This document shows positions 14,524-26,191 of a stretch of DNA of 64,000 nt, one piece after another. Position numbers and translations under genes: made by a program. Source of the DNA: Morinoia aosen (Eukaryota > Arthropoda > Malacostraca > Amphipoda > Talitridae); the NCBI GenBank assembly GCA_030386875.1, contig CM059569.1, positions 37,921,842 to 37,985,841 on the forward strand. The letters run 5' to 3'. Every line of letters begins with the position of its first letter. The first letter of the stretch is position 1. The notes below the pieces were generated by a model. It was not told where the DNA came from and made no database searches. It was given only the letters and a program-made list of their open reading frames with translations.

Positions 14524-14610
14524 ACTTGAACTTGAACTTTAAATCGAGGGGCGACAGCATCGGGGCCTTTGTAACGGCATACAGTTCCATCCTCAATACT
14601 CACAATATTA
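14524..14610 (-). mobile_element. Second, very short LINE 3' end
   Basis: Repeats the 3' terminus seen at 12777: CTTGAACTTGAACTT, then a GCGACAGCATCGGGGCC block and TTTGTAACGGC, in the same orientation. It is under 100 bp, so an extremely 5'-truncated insertion of the same LINE family. Confidence 0.8.
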
Positions 14611-14795
14611 AAAGCTTAAAACGATTAAAGAGCTAAAACTTTGCCGATTTTAGTTGATCGAACAACAGGTTCGCCGCAGTTACAAAATTAATTTTCAGGT
14701 CATTTTCTAAAATTTTTCACTTTCTAAGTGATTAATTACCAATTAGTATATTTGCTAACTTCAGTGTCATATCCATAAGATAGTCATGTAAAATA

Positions 14796-15508
14796 AGGTC
14801 AATGTGAAGTTTAATGCAATCACGGAAAATAAGAATTCCGATCTTATTCCGATAAATAAATTATTTATTTATTTATTTATTTAGGAATCACTATAGGAAC
14901 CCATTTGAGAACGTTTTACATGAATGACATTCTGCTCGCTGATGCGTTATTTTCAAATAATTGAACTTTGAAGTTGGCCTTGGCGCCAAAGGAAGCGAGC
15001 GCGTGAAACGGAATTTAATTAATAACGGAAGCTATTACAAACGTAAAGAGGTTAGGTCGTGAGGGGGAGGCACAGTTCTTCTAGTGAAAATTATAAATAA
15101 AGCTTCTAGCCCCCCCATTAGGGTGACGACTGCAATCTTGTTGACATCGGGTCCAAGATGGCGGCGCCCATGGTGGTCGCCTGTTAGACCCGATGTAAAC
15201 AAGATTGCGGTCGTCACCCTAATGGGTGGTTTAGAAGCTTTATTTATACTTTTCACTAAGAGAACTGTGGCTACCCCTCACGACCCAACCTCTTTACGTT
15301 TGTGATAGGGGTTTAGCATCCATTTTTAATTAAATTACGCTCGCTTCCTGGGGCGCGCGACGGCCAACTTCAAATTTCAATAATTCGAAAATAACGCATC
15401 AGCGAGCAGAATGTCGTTCGTGAAAAACGTTCTTAAATGGGTTCCTTTAGTGATTGTTTGGAATATAATTATCAATGTCCGTAATTGCATTAAACTTCAC
15501 ATTGACCT
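14796..15508. mobile_element. Large foldback element FB-b
   Basis: Terminal inverted repeats begin AGGTCAATGTGAAGTTTAAT and continue, with short gaps, to the centre near 15168. About 700 bp can fold into a single hairpin. The arms contain a TTATTTATTTATTTATT run on one side only, the core GTAAAGAGGTTNGGTCGTGAGGG, and near the tip AAGCTTCTAGCCCNCCCATTAGGGTGACGAC. The tip holds CAAGATGGCGGC, identical to the YY1 zinc-finger consensus. Short frames on both strands are mirror shadows. Confidence 0.9.
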
Positions 15509-15824
15509 ACAATAATAAAAAGTCATTAAAGCAAATCATGTAACGTTCTCATGTAATAAAGTTTATCAGGTTCATGCTCTGCCAAAAATATTCCATATCT
15601 TGGTCTACACTCCATGCAACCACTTATTAACATTGAGTGTCCCAAACATGTTACCGTATTTTTCTAACTTGTTCTGAACATAAATCGATTCATGGTCATC
15701 ATGCTACAGATGAAGACGAGCGTTTATTTTCGAACATTGCTGAATATTTTTTTTTTTTGCATCTACACTGAAAAGATCATTACTTGCAAACAAGTGTAGA
15801 CGACATGTCAATAATGTTAGTATT
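15509..15824. other. Unassigned sequence left of the LTR nest
   Basis: No feature recognised. Its last bases (TATT) are one flank of LTR D0, whose partner flank is lost. Confidence 0.4.
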
Positions 15825-17528
15825 TGTTACGATTGGTGGGTATGGTTTAACTTTAATATAGGTATTAACGTCCAATCATAATCGTTCTCGATAGTGTTCT
15901 CGAAATTGCGAAAAGAGGGATAATGAAGACACTTTTAGGGGACTCAGCTTTTGGATATTTTTATTGGAGGAAGCCGGGAGGACCGATGGCGTGCTTGACT
16001 TCTGACGATCTTGTTAGGATTGGTGGGTATGCTAGTTATTATTAACTTCCAACCTTAATCGTTTTGCTCAACAGTGTTTTTCGAAATCGTAAGAGAGGGA
16101 TAATAAGACATGGGAACTCAGCTTTAGATTTTCTTTATTGAAGGGGAGCCGTGCGGAGCGCTGGCGTGCTTGGCTTCTGACGAGCTTCTCTTAGATGGGT
16201 AACTCCGTGCAGGCGGCGTCCGGCGAGCGGTGACGTTGGCCGGGCGGAAGTGAGTGTTTTTGTGGAGGTTCGCAATATGTTAAATTTTTGCGACTGACAC
16301 AATTTAGTAAGAAAGGCAACTTGTCGTGGTTTGAGCGGGCAGATTAGTTTGCCGTTAGTAGTAATATACTAGGCTCTACTAGCTCCAAATCAAGTGGTTG
16401 CAAGTGATATGTGACCAAAAGTCAGAACGTCTCCAGTCACAACTGAGCAATTTACGTGATGTATCTCGATGGTGTAGTGCGAGATAATATGCCACATGAA
16501 CTGAACTTGTAAGGCTAAAGTCACAGATAGGCAATATACGTGTAAAGCTCAAAAACCCAAGGAATGTTGTGTTGTGGTGTTTGGCGCCGTCGAGAGTCTG
16601 CAATAATCGAAAACGCTAAATGAGAAGGTTCTCGAAGAGGCATCAAGGAAGTTTCACAACTGACATTCCCTACACTGCAAAGATTAATTTTCCCATCACG
16701 GAGAATAAACCTGAACCTTTTTCATAGATTTAACTCAAAGCTTTAGTTCCATTAAAGGCTCAGGAAGAAAATAGGAAGGTTAGAAACTGGAAATGACTGT
16801 TTCTCCTTTTGTCAAGCTCATGAAATAGGATAGATTTTAACAGCCGGCAAGCTCTTTCAATACTGCCCTTGCTTTAAAAATAAAAGCATGAATTTTACGA
16901 GAATTTTTGGTACTGACATAATTGTTATTCATTATTGAAAACTACATGCGATTCAGCGCATGATTTATGGAATATAATGAAATATCACTCCGCTAAAAAC
17001 TTTTGCAGGAAAATGCATAACAGTACAAGACCTGTACGTGATTTTTAGAGCAGTATTAATCGGTTATTCCATTTTGTGGAATTATGGAAAAATAAATGTG
17101 ATTTAAGCACCATGATTCGTGAAATATGAATGAAATACGAATGAGCTAAAAATGAACGAATATGAATGAATAATTTTCGTACTCTATAACATCTCTATAT
17201 CCGTACGAGAAAATAAAAAGAAAACAGTCCTAATTTCATTAAGATCTCAACCATACTGAAAACACTGCAAGTATATCTTGTAATATAAAGGATAATATCC
17301 ACACTGAGAAAAGAAACACTAAACGGATCGCTTGCAGCAAAAGAAAATATTCAAAACATAATACAGCGAACATAAAAATGGAATGACAAAGCAGTTTTAC
17401 GCTCCGCCATTTTTTTACACGAAGCGCCAGCAATCACCGTCCGCTCTCAACGAAGTAATTTGATGCGGGAATTTCTATATCATAATGACAACTGCAAGTA
17501 TATAATTTTTGTAGCAAAGGAAAGACGT

Positions 17529-19939
17529 TGTAATGTCGTGCGCTAGCGGAATTGATCTTCGCTTCGGCACGCCATTGAACGGAACTCAGTAGGACGCCCA
17601 AAGGGAAACGAGGTCTCTTCAGGTTTTTTATTTCTTATCCCGTTGAGCCGTATATCTGCACAGACAAATATGATTCAGACTCGGGCTAGGAATTACGTGA
17701 CAAAAACCCCAATTTAAGGTTATAGTCGAATGAACAATTAATTTATACGGTGCTGCATGACGAGAAAGGAGCATCCTACATCTTGAGCAAAACACAGATA
17801 ACAGCTAAATAATGTTAGAACTAGGTATGATAGTCTAGTGACGGAATTCATAACACAGTATTCGTTGTTACACGAGAGGGGTTTAGCTTCCCTTAACCAC
17901 GACAAGATGTTCTGAGATAGGAAGGAGGAAGGCACCATTTATATATCACCGCACGACAAGAAAGAAACTTCATACCGGAGACATAAGAGGCAATCGGGTA
18001 GTGCTAACGCTAGGCATGACATTTCAATGACCGGTGGGCGATAAGAGTGGTCACGGGGCATAGTCCTCAGAACGACATAGCACAATGATATTCCATGACT
18101 CAATTATTATCATTATATAGGAAAGTTTTAGCCTCCCGCAACTACGACAAAAATGTTCCAAGAGAGGAAAGAAGAAGGCACCATTTAGTGTGGAGTTGGA
18201 GGAACGCGGAATCTGCGCACAAGGTGCACAGGAACAGCAAGCTAGGAAATAAGTTCACGAAACAAGAAAGGTTTCCGTTGCGTTGGCAAGGAAGAGAATA
18301 AGTACCTAGTCGAGGAACCCATTATCAAGAACACCCTGCCAAAGACACACAGCGAGAAACACATTTAGAAAGAACACATTTATGATACGCACACGAATAT
18401 TGTAAAACTCGTGTCACTAACGCTAGGCAATGATACATGAATCGCTTGTATCGCCCAATGTTCAAAGTGTATTTTGATGAAGCATAAAAGGATATATACA
18501 TGAATACACATCCGTATCTAACAGTCTTAACACAGCGGTCATTAGTCAATAAGCACTTTATTTGAACAAAGGTGGACGATCACACAACAAGTTTTAGTTT
18601 TCGCACTGCTTCACAATATGAAAAGATGACGAGTTAGGTAACATCACAAGTTAAAGAGGATACTCTAAAATACTTACAGACGATGAGGAAAGGTCCCTCA
18701 GTTTAGACCTGTGACATCTTATTTTAGTCTGCAAAATAAGTGCCTACTCTGGCTTTCTTTACCCTATCTGTGGAAAAGAGACAGCAGAAATTAGGTCTCT
18801 GAAGCAGGGGCAAGTCACTAAGGTTATCAGATCAGCCATTATCAATAAATTCTATTATCAAAGAATGAGAGAGGCAAGTACACGTTTATCAACGTCGCTT
18901 TGAGAACACAAATCGTATGAGCTAGTGGTCTCGAGTTCCTGCGCCCATTCTCAGTCTACTGAATGCCGTGACTTTAGGCTTCCACCTTGCTGACTGGCGC
19001 AACTTGCCCAGCACAGCTCATAGGTAAGAAGCCACTCGACTAAATTTATTTTACTTTGCTATTAATGAATCTTATAAATAATACAAAGACAAGAAATAAT
19101 ACAAAGACAAGAAAAACACCAAGACTTCTTAACATCAGTTTCTTTTTGCAAGTCAATCAAATTTTTTTTTTCTTTGTTGTTTGATACTCAGCCATAGAAA
19201 GTGTATCTTGGGAAGCTCGCATAAGTTTACTACGTCATACTTCACATCAATTACTTTTGCTGACTGCTAAATGATACTTGAAAACAAAAGATGTTCTTCT
19301 TTACCAATAAGTTATAAGAAATTCTGTATCAGCTGATCAGAGTAAAAGAGATAAAATTAGTAAGAACTCAATTTTCTTCAGTAAGTATAGTAAGGCCATC
19401 TGATTTCAGTTTCTAAATTTAGCATCAAATCTGTGACAGAATTTGGCTCCACATTCAAAAACACAAATTACTTGGGGCAGTGAAATAAAGATAGGAAAGT
19501 TCATCAGTTAAATCACACGCTTTTCTTCTAAAGTACTGCCAAAATGGAACCTGACATTTCCAAACATTACACTGCAGCGCACTTGCTATGAGACGTTACG
19601 ACGGCTAGTCTAGCTTAATGTGGGTGGTTCACCAGCGACCGGAAGCATCCTCGAATGCTCTAGAAGCCGGCTGTTCACCGCTATCTAAACACAAATATGT
19701 TAAAAACACCCGAAAATATAGCTAGCGCGGCAACACGTAAACCGAAAGAGTTTCCCACTCAAGTTCACTCTCTAACTACACAATAACTTAATATTAACCG
19801 GGAACATGTTCCTCCCACGCACTTCAAAACAAATAAAACGTTGGCGTCATTCTTGCGGACGAAGCGCGGATCCGCAAAATGTTGCCGCATAAATTTATCA
19901 AAATTCTTCAAATTTTCTCACGTCTTGTACGACGTGACA
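17529..19939. mobile_element. Element G1 (probable solo LTR) in D1
   Basis: 2411 bp from TGTAATGTCGTGCGC to CTTGTACGACGTGACA, flanked by the 5 bp duplication GACGT (17524-17528 and 19940-19944). It is non-coding. Ends TG...CA and a 5 bp duplication suit an LTR, but the two ends are also imperfectly inverted (TGTNANGTCGTNC), so a non-autonomous DNA element is possible. It contains R1-like blocks near 17876-17940 and 18118-18295. Confidence 0.82.
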
Positions 19940-20452
19940 GACGTTGTTGAATATCTACTATAAAATCTTGACACAAGAAATGCACATGACACGCAAAATT
20001 TACGCTACATCATGTTGTGATGGCACTTGGAATGAACTATGCTATGTTGCGACTTCTACGATCATTTACATGTTTATTTATATATATAATACTGACAAAA
20101 TCCTTAAAACTTACCCACAATGCACAATGAGAGATAATACAATATACTTTACCAGCTTTTGCTCTATTTAAACACTTAATTTCCTTCACTTATAAGAACG
20201 GTGTAATGCACACAAGCTAAGGAGGAACGAGAGTGTGAGTCGGCAACCCAAGCGTCCCGCGCAGTATTGCCAACTCAGAGAAGCTTTAGACTCGAGAATG
20301 TCGATCGTTATTTTATCTCTCATGCATTTACACAAAAACTTCAATGATTACTAATTATAAGTAGAAAATTATTAATAATAATTTTGTAATGTCGTGCGCT
20401 AGCGGAATTGATCTTCGCTTCAGCACGCCATTGAACGGAACTCGGTAGGACG

Positions 20453-22790
20453 TGTTTGGATCTGACCGAGGGGGTATAGCCAGTCCTCACAAGACCTCGA
20501 CAAGCATCTGGCAAAAGTTATGAGAGGGATAATAAAGCACTTTGGACTCAGCTTTTGTGTATGGTTTTATTTGAAGGAGCCGGGAGGATCGCCGAGACTT
20601 GATCCTGCGGATCGCCGAGACTTGATCCTGCAGATCTTGACTGAAGTCACTTCGCAGTCCTGAGGCAGTCGCTCCGGCCAGTGGACGAGGTTTTAAGTGT
20701 ATTGTGTTCAGAATATTCAATTTACTGAGGGCAATTTTTAAATAAGCACAACCATCGGTGCGTTGCTCTTTATGGGGGGCAACGCCTACTTAATTTTGAA
20801 GCAGGGGAGTTTGATCACAAGGTGCCGAGCCTGATGGCGATGATGACTCGTCGTTTGAATAGTAATTAAGATCCAGGCACGCTGACTTCAGCAAATGAGA
20901 GGCTGATTCAACTGTGCCCGTAATTTTAGGCAGTTGAGAATTAAGGCCCGTAATTAGAGAATATATAAGGCTAAAGGCCCAGAACATAGCCAATTCTAAT
21001 CCGAGTAGAGAGTCCCAAAAGCGGCCCAGGGAGAATGTTGTAAGTGGTGTGTGTGATGACGTTGAGGTCCTGCAAGGATTCCAAAAAGCTGGATGAACAG
21101 TCCAAGGAGACACCAAGGAAACACCACTGACAGTCCACAAATCGTAAAATAATAAAACTCCCACACGGCAGAATTCGAGAATTCCTACAGATCTGACTCT
21201 AGTTAATTTCTGGTTCTCCTTTTTTTCGTCAAGCCCAAAAGTAGAGAAATAGGACAGAATCAATTAAGAAAAACTCTTATACAGCTGCTCCTGCTTTAAA
21301 TACCAAGCAGAAAATATAAGAATTTTTAGTAATACTATTGGTGATTATCTAAAGGCAAAAATCTGGGATCAAATCCCTGGAACCATTTCAAAACACATGA
21401 CTTAACAAGACATGGTTCAAGAAGCAGAAGAAAAGAATTACAGCAATTAAAATTTTCATATAAAGAGAATTAATGCTTCTTTAAGTACTCTAGGACGTCT
21501 CTATAACTGTACAAGAAATAACAGAGAAAAATTCTCAGGTTTCATTGATATAAATCCTACTGAAAATCACGGATAATATCAGTTGCAATTAATAAATGGT
21601 AGGGAATAATACCCAATAATAAGAAAAGGAAACACTAAACGTTCTGCTTGCACAGAAAGGAAATGTGCGCGAGATGAAAACATGAAGATCAGTGCGGCGA
21701 ATAACCCGGCGGCTCTACACGTCGGCATTCGCCAAAGCCGCCGGCATAATTTGTGCGCACTCGCGAAAGGCAAATGGTAGTGGGTATTTTTGTCACAAGA
21801 ATGACCAGAATGAAATTAAATTGTCATTGAAATAATTTAAATTGAAATAAGTGCGATTAAACGCAAGGTTCAAGGAGTATGAGCTATAAAAGACGACTCG
21901 AAACTTTAGCAAGCATAGACATGAATAACCTTCGTAATTCGTACACATACGAGATTATTTGGAGACGTCTTTAATTATTATTTCGCGTTGGAACATTATT
22001 TAAGAGAAACTACTGCAAGTACGCCTTGTAAAAAAAAAAAGGAAGAAGATACTATTATAACACATGCTTATAGTGCAGTTATGGTCACGGAGTAGTGACG
22101 GAAGACGGCAGTATCTGCTTCGCCATTGAAAACAACAAAGACACACTATCGACAAAGAACGCCGGCGATTTAGCCGCGTGCGTTCCCGAGTCAGTTTATG
22201 AGAAATTTTCGATATGATACTGGCAAACACAATATAAGTTTTGCAGTAAAAAAAAACAATGACGTTAGCTGAATATCTAGTATGAATTTTTAACACGTGA
22301 ATTTGGAAATGACACGCAATATTCACTCTATATCACCGAGTTAGCACTCTAGATAACACATGCTAGTCTAAGAATCTTAACACTATTTGAGAGTTTATGC
22401 CTACTTCACGACACTGAGCAGTTCTTTACGTTTAACACAATCACATAAAAAAAACACATGGCACATATACTTTACCCGGTTTCTTTCTATTCTAAGCCTA
22501 AATTTCACTTGCACTTACGAGATGATGTTCGCACGCTAAAGCCACAAGCAAGAGTTAGTCAGTTCAAGTGACGCTCTTCGATGTTGCCGTATCGGGCTGC
22601 TTTAAACTCGAAATGTCGATTGATTATTTGATCTCTCATGTATTTACACAAAAACTTCAATGATTACGAATTAGAAGTAGAAAATAATTAATAATAAATT
22701 ATAGTAAGATTTTTAATGCTAATGATTAATTTTTATTTAAGTGCGAATTGGAAAATTCATAATTCTTACGCTCTGTAGCGATATGCTACA
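20453..22790 (-). repeat. 3' LTR of element A
   Basis: 2338 bp. It begins in the sense direction at 22790 with the hairpin TGTAGCATATCGCTACA and ends ATCCAAACA at 20453. It is nearly identical to 30028-32363. The direct duplication GGATCGCCGAGACTTGATCC (20577 and following) is shared with the partner LTR. No coding capacity. Confidence 0.95.
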
Positions 22791-22804
22791 TTACCCCCCA
22801 AGGC
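22791..22804 (-). other. Polypurine tract of element A
   Basis: Minus strand TTGGGGGGTAA directly abuts the 3' LTR start. This is the expected primer site for plus-strand DNA synthesis. Confidence 0.75.
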
Positions 22805-22831
22805 GCAGACCGAAAGGTCCACCCGCTGCAA

Positions 22832-25800
22832 TCATTTGTAGCGGGAAGGAGGTCTAACTACGCGACCCTGCCGGGTTCGGCAGGTGGAAAATGTTACCGA
22901 GCGGGGAAGTTTCACCAAACGGGTCTGCAAATTTAGATCGGCAAGAGTTCTAGGAACACGAGTTACTGCAGCGGGCTCGTCTGGTCTATCCAGACTTGTC
23001 GCTGTTTCAGTAAGAGGGCTAGAATTAGAATCTACGACAGGCTTAGAGATAGGGTTTGAATGTACAGGCACATAGAAAGGATTACACTCAAGTTGACTAG
23101 GCAACAATGCAGCCAACTGAGGAAGCTGAGATGGTAGATATGATCGAGTCTCAGTGGAAGGAGAATTCTGTGGAGAGAATGATGGTTTAGCAGTTACACT
23201 ATGATCGGAAGTGTACGCGACCTTTAATCGATCAATGCTCACGGGGTCGTGTGAACCCGATCTTTCCAGGACAAAATACTTGGGCGTGCGTTTGATTATT
23301 TTGAATGGGCCATCATAAGGGCACGTGAGTGTAGGTTTGATGGCGTCGTTTCGGACATACACATGTGTGCAGTCTCGCAAGGCAGGATCCAGTTTGTCCT
23401 CAGTCTGAGGCATTCGCGAAGCCACATACTTGATCTGGCGCATGCAATCTTTTAGGCAGGTTACATGTGCGGAACGGTCAGCGGATGAAAATTCAGGCAA
23501 AGGTTTTGGGTCAACAATGTCGCCGGGGAGACGAAGTGTCTGACCATAGAGCATCTCTGCTGCTGTGCACTGCTGATCTTGTCTGTACAGATTGCGGATG
23601 CTCAACAATACAACTGGAAGTCTGTCCGTCCAATCATTGCTGCAGTTTAGGCAACGTAATGCCGACTTTAGATCTCTGTGGACTCTCTCAATAAGTCCAT
23701 TTGACTGTGGATGATAAGCAGTAGTGCTTACGTTATCACACCCTAAAGCAGTGCTAAGCTCACTCCAGAATTTGGAGGTAAATTGTGATCCCCGGTCATG
23801 TGTGACCCTTAAGGGAACCCCAAATCTAGAGATCCAGTTGGACATGAAAGCGCGCGCTACAGTCTCAGTTTGGGTATCAGGAAGAGGGACAGCCTCAACC
23901 CAACGTGTGAACCTATCGATGATGGTCAACAAATAAGAATAACCGCGCGATAAAGGCAAAGGGCCCACCAAATCTAGGTGTACAGAGTCGAACTTGTGAC
24001 CTGTGAATGCACAACTCTGCAGCGCTGCACGATTATGTTTCACCACTTTACTACTCTGACATGCATGGCAATTTTGCACAATTTGCTTGACCTCCTTACG
24101 CATCGCTGGCCAGACGTAACGATCAGAAATCAAACGCAATGTACGGTTAATACCAGGGTGAGAGAAGGAATGATAGTGGAGGACAGCTACTCTGCGGAGA
24201 GTCGCGGGAAGATACAAACGAGAAAGTCGCTCGGCATCAAGGTACACGCCGTCAACCAAGGTTAACTTCAGAGAGGAAGTGTTAGAAGGTTTGAGAAGGT
24301 CCTGAAGTTCAGGATCCTCCTTCTGCGCGCTTTCAATGTTGCCGAAAGTGATTTCACCACTGGTTTGGACAGCATTTATGCGCGATAGACAATCAGCGAC
24401 AGTATTGTCCAACCCTTTTATGAAACGGATGTCAGTGGTAAACTGGCTTATGAACGACAAATGTCGAGCTTCTCTTGGGGAATGTCTTTCAGAGGGCATC
24501 CTGATCGCTGAGGTCAGAGGTTTGTGATCTGTGTAGATCACAAACTCCCTTGCCTCTAGAGCATAGCGAAAGTGTCTCACAGACAAGTAGATAGCAAGAA
24601 GTTCCCTACCGAACGCGCTATAAGCACGCTCAGTGGGCGACAGCTTTTTGGAAAAGAAAGCAAGAGGAGAGATGTTAGTCCCTACTTGTTGTTGCAAAAC
24701 AGCACCTACAGCAGTACTGGAAGCGTCCACAACGAGGCTAAAATCAGCATTAGCAATAGGGTAGGATAATTCAGTCGCGGAAGCTAACTTGTGTTTCATT
24801 TCCTCAAAAGCTTTGCGCGCTTCTTCCGTCCATTTTACCTCAATAGATTTGCCTTTTCGTTTCGGTTCGAGGAGGTCAGACAAGGGGGCTAGGGTTTGAG
24901 CACAGTTGCGTATGAAACGATGATAGAAGTTAACAGAACCTAGGAACCTTCTTAGTTCCTTCTGGGTCTGTGGAAGAGGAAAGTTTTTGATCACTTCTAC
25001 TTTGGAAGGCAAAGGTTTTAGACCTAGGCTAGAGATTTCATGACCTAAGTAAATCAGTGATGGCTTTCCGAGCTCACATTTTGCAGGATTTAGGAGGAGT
25101 CCGTTGTCGGACAGTCTTTGAAAGACGACCCTAAGATGGTCTTTGTGCAACTCCGGGGTTGTGGATGCCACTAGGATGTCGTCTAGATAGACATAGGCGA
25201 AAGTGAGTTCAGAGAAAATTTCAGCCATGTGCCTTTGGAACGTCTGAGGAGCGTTCCTCAAGCCGTATGGCATTTTGAGGAACTCAAAGAGACCAAACGG
25301 AGTGATTACCGCGGTCTTCTCAATTGCGCTTTCCTCAAGTGGAATTTGATGGAAAGCGTGCTGCAAGTCAATTTTTGAGAAAATTTGTGCTCCCTCTAAA
25401 TTTGCACTGAAATCATGAAGGTAAGGAATAGGGTAGCGATCAGGTAGAGTAACGGCATTCAACCTGCGGAAATCCCCGCACGGTCTGAATTCACCGTTAG
25501 CCTTGGGTACGAGCAAAAGAGGGCTAGCCCAAGGACTTTTGGAACTGCGGATAATGCCATTTTCGAGCATGCGCGCAAATTCTTTCTTGGCTAACGCCAA
25601 TCGGTCAGGCGGCAATCGCCTAGCACGGGAGTAAACCGGCGGTCCCGTCGTCTCTATGAAGTGCTTTGTGCTGGTCTGCATTTTTGTAGAAACCAAGTTA
25701 GAATTTGTCAATGCAGGAAAATCTTTTAGTAATTGCTCAAACATGCACTCTTGTTTGAAAGCGATTGAGAAGGAATGCAAGACATTAGCTCTAGTTATGC

Positions 25801-26191
25801 CACAAGCGGGAATTGAGATCTGTGTCTCCTCGTCTCTAATTCTACGGTTTTTAACATCTACAAGTATGCCAAACTTGGCCAAAAAATCCGCGCCAATGAT
25901 AGGCTCTTGGACTTCCGCGATGAGGAAGGTGAAACGAAAGTTTCGCCTCAATCCCAGACTGCACTCTAATACTCTTTCACCGTAACAAGGAATTGGCGTG
26001 CCGTTTGCGGCGCGTAATGTCGCCAACAATGGGTTGTTTTTGTCTTTCGCCGTGGCTGGGATAATTGACACACTGGAGCCAGTGTCTATTAAAAATCGAT
26101 ATTTGGTGACGGGATCGTGAATGGTCAAGAGGCGAGTAGTCTGGGAATGCGGCAACGCAGTACTCGCTACTATGTGTAGCATACCTAGCAT
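22832..26191 (-). CDS. pol: Ty3 Pol polyprotein of element A (PR-RT-RH-IN)
   Basis: Open frame of 1119 residues without a break. Protease: FLIDTGSSVSIIPA, with active-site Asp near residue 36. Reverse transcriptase: FSKIDLQHAFHQIPL and the catalytic YLDD near 335. RNase H: LVVDASSTAVGAV and TDHKPL. Integrase: an HHCC zinc finger (HPGINRTLRL... CHACQ, about 675-710), then Asp in HLDLVGP (about 743), Asp in THDRGSQF (about 796) and Glu in NGLIERVHRD (about 832). A long basic C-terminal tail follows. The first six codons belong to solo LTR B1, so the given start is an artefact; the native upstream end lies across B1 and is in the -1 frame relative to gag, the usual arrangement for frameshift expression. 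Apparently functional apart from separation from gag. Confidence 0.95.
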   Translation of the reverse strand: MLGMLHIVASTALPHSQTTRLLTIHDPVTKYRFLIDTGSSVSIIPATAKDKNNPLLATLRAANGTPIPCYGERVLECSLGLRRNFRFTFLIAEVQEPIIGADFLAKFGILVDVKNRRIRDEETQISIPACGITRANVLHSFSIAFKQECMFEQLLKDFPALTNSNLVSTKMQTSTKHFIETTGPPVYSRARRLPPDRLALAKKEFARMLENGIIRSSKSPWASPLLLVPKANGEFRPCGDFRRLNAVTLPDRYPIPYLHDFSANLEGAQIFSKIDLQHAFHQIPLEESAIEKTAVITPFGLFEFLKMPYGLRNAPQTFQRHMAEIFSELTFAYVYLDDILVASTTPELHKDHLRVVFQRLSDNGLLLNPAKCELGKPSLIYLGHEISSLGLKPLPSKVEVIKNFPLPQTQKELRRFLGSVNFYHRFIRNCAQTLAPLSDLLEPKRKGKSIEVKWTEEARKAFEEMKHKLASATELSYPIANADFSLVVDASSTAVGAVLQQQVGTNISPLAFFSKKLSPTERAYSAFGRELLAIYLSVRHFRYALEAREFVIYTDHKPLTSAIRMPSERHSPREARHLSFISQFTTDIRFIKGLDNTVADCLSRINAVQTSGEITFGNIESAQKEDPELQDLLKPSNTSSLKLTLVDGVYLDAERLSRLYLPATLRRVAVLHYHSFSHPGINRTLRLISDRYVWPAMRKEVKQIVQNCHACQSSKVVKHNRAALQSCAFTGHKFDSVHLDLVGPLPLSRGYSYLLTIIDRFTRWVEAVPLPDTQTETVARAFMSNWISRFGVPLRVTHDRGSQFTSKFWSELSTALGCDNVSTTAYHPQSNGLIERVHRDLKSALRCLNCSNDWTDRLPVVLLSIRNLYRQDQQCTAAEMLYGQTLRLPGDIVDPKPLPEFSSADRSAHVTCLKDCMRQIKYVASRMPQTEDKLDPALRDCTHVYVRNDAIKPTLTCPYDGPFKIIKRTPKYFVLERSGSHDPVSIDRLKVAYTSDHSVTAKPSFSPQNSPSTETRSYLPSQLPQLAALLPSQLECNPFYVPVHSNPISKPVVDSNSSPLTETATSLDRPDEPAAVTRVPRTLADLNLQTRLVKLPRSVTFSTCRTRQGRVVRPPSRYK

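Noticed and set aside
15035-15305. Two similar 73-residue frames on opposite strands with MKxINKASxPPIRVTTAIL
   Set aside because: They are mirror images produced by the FB-b palindrome; the same occurs at 54848-55121.
22884-25985. Plus-strand frames opposite element A pol
   Set aside because: Antisense shadows of the polyprotein.
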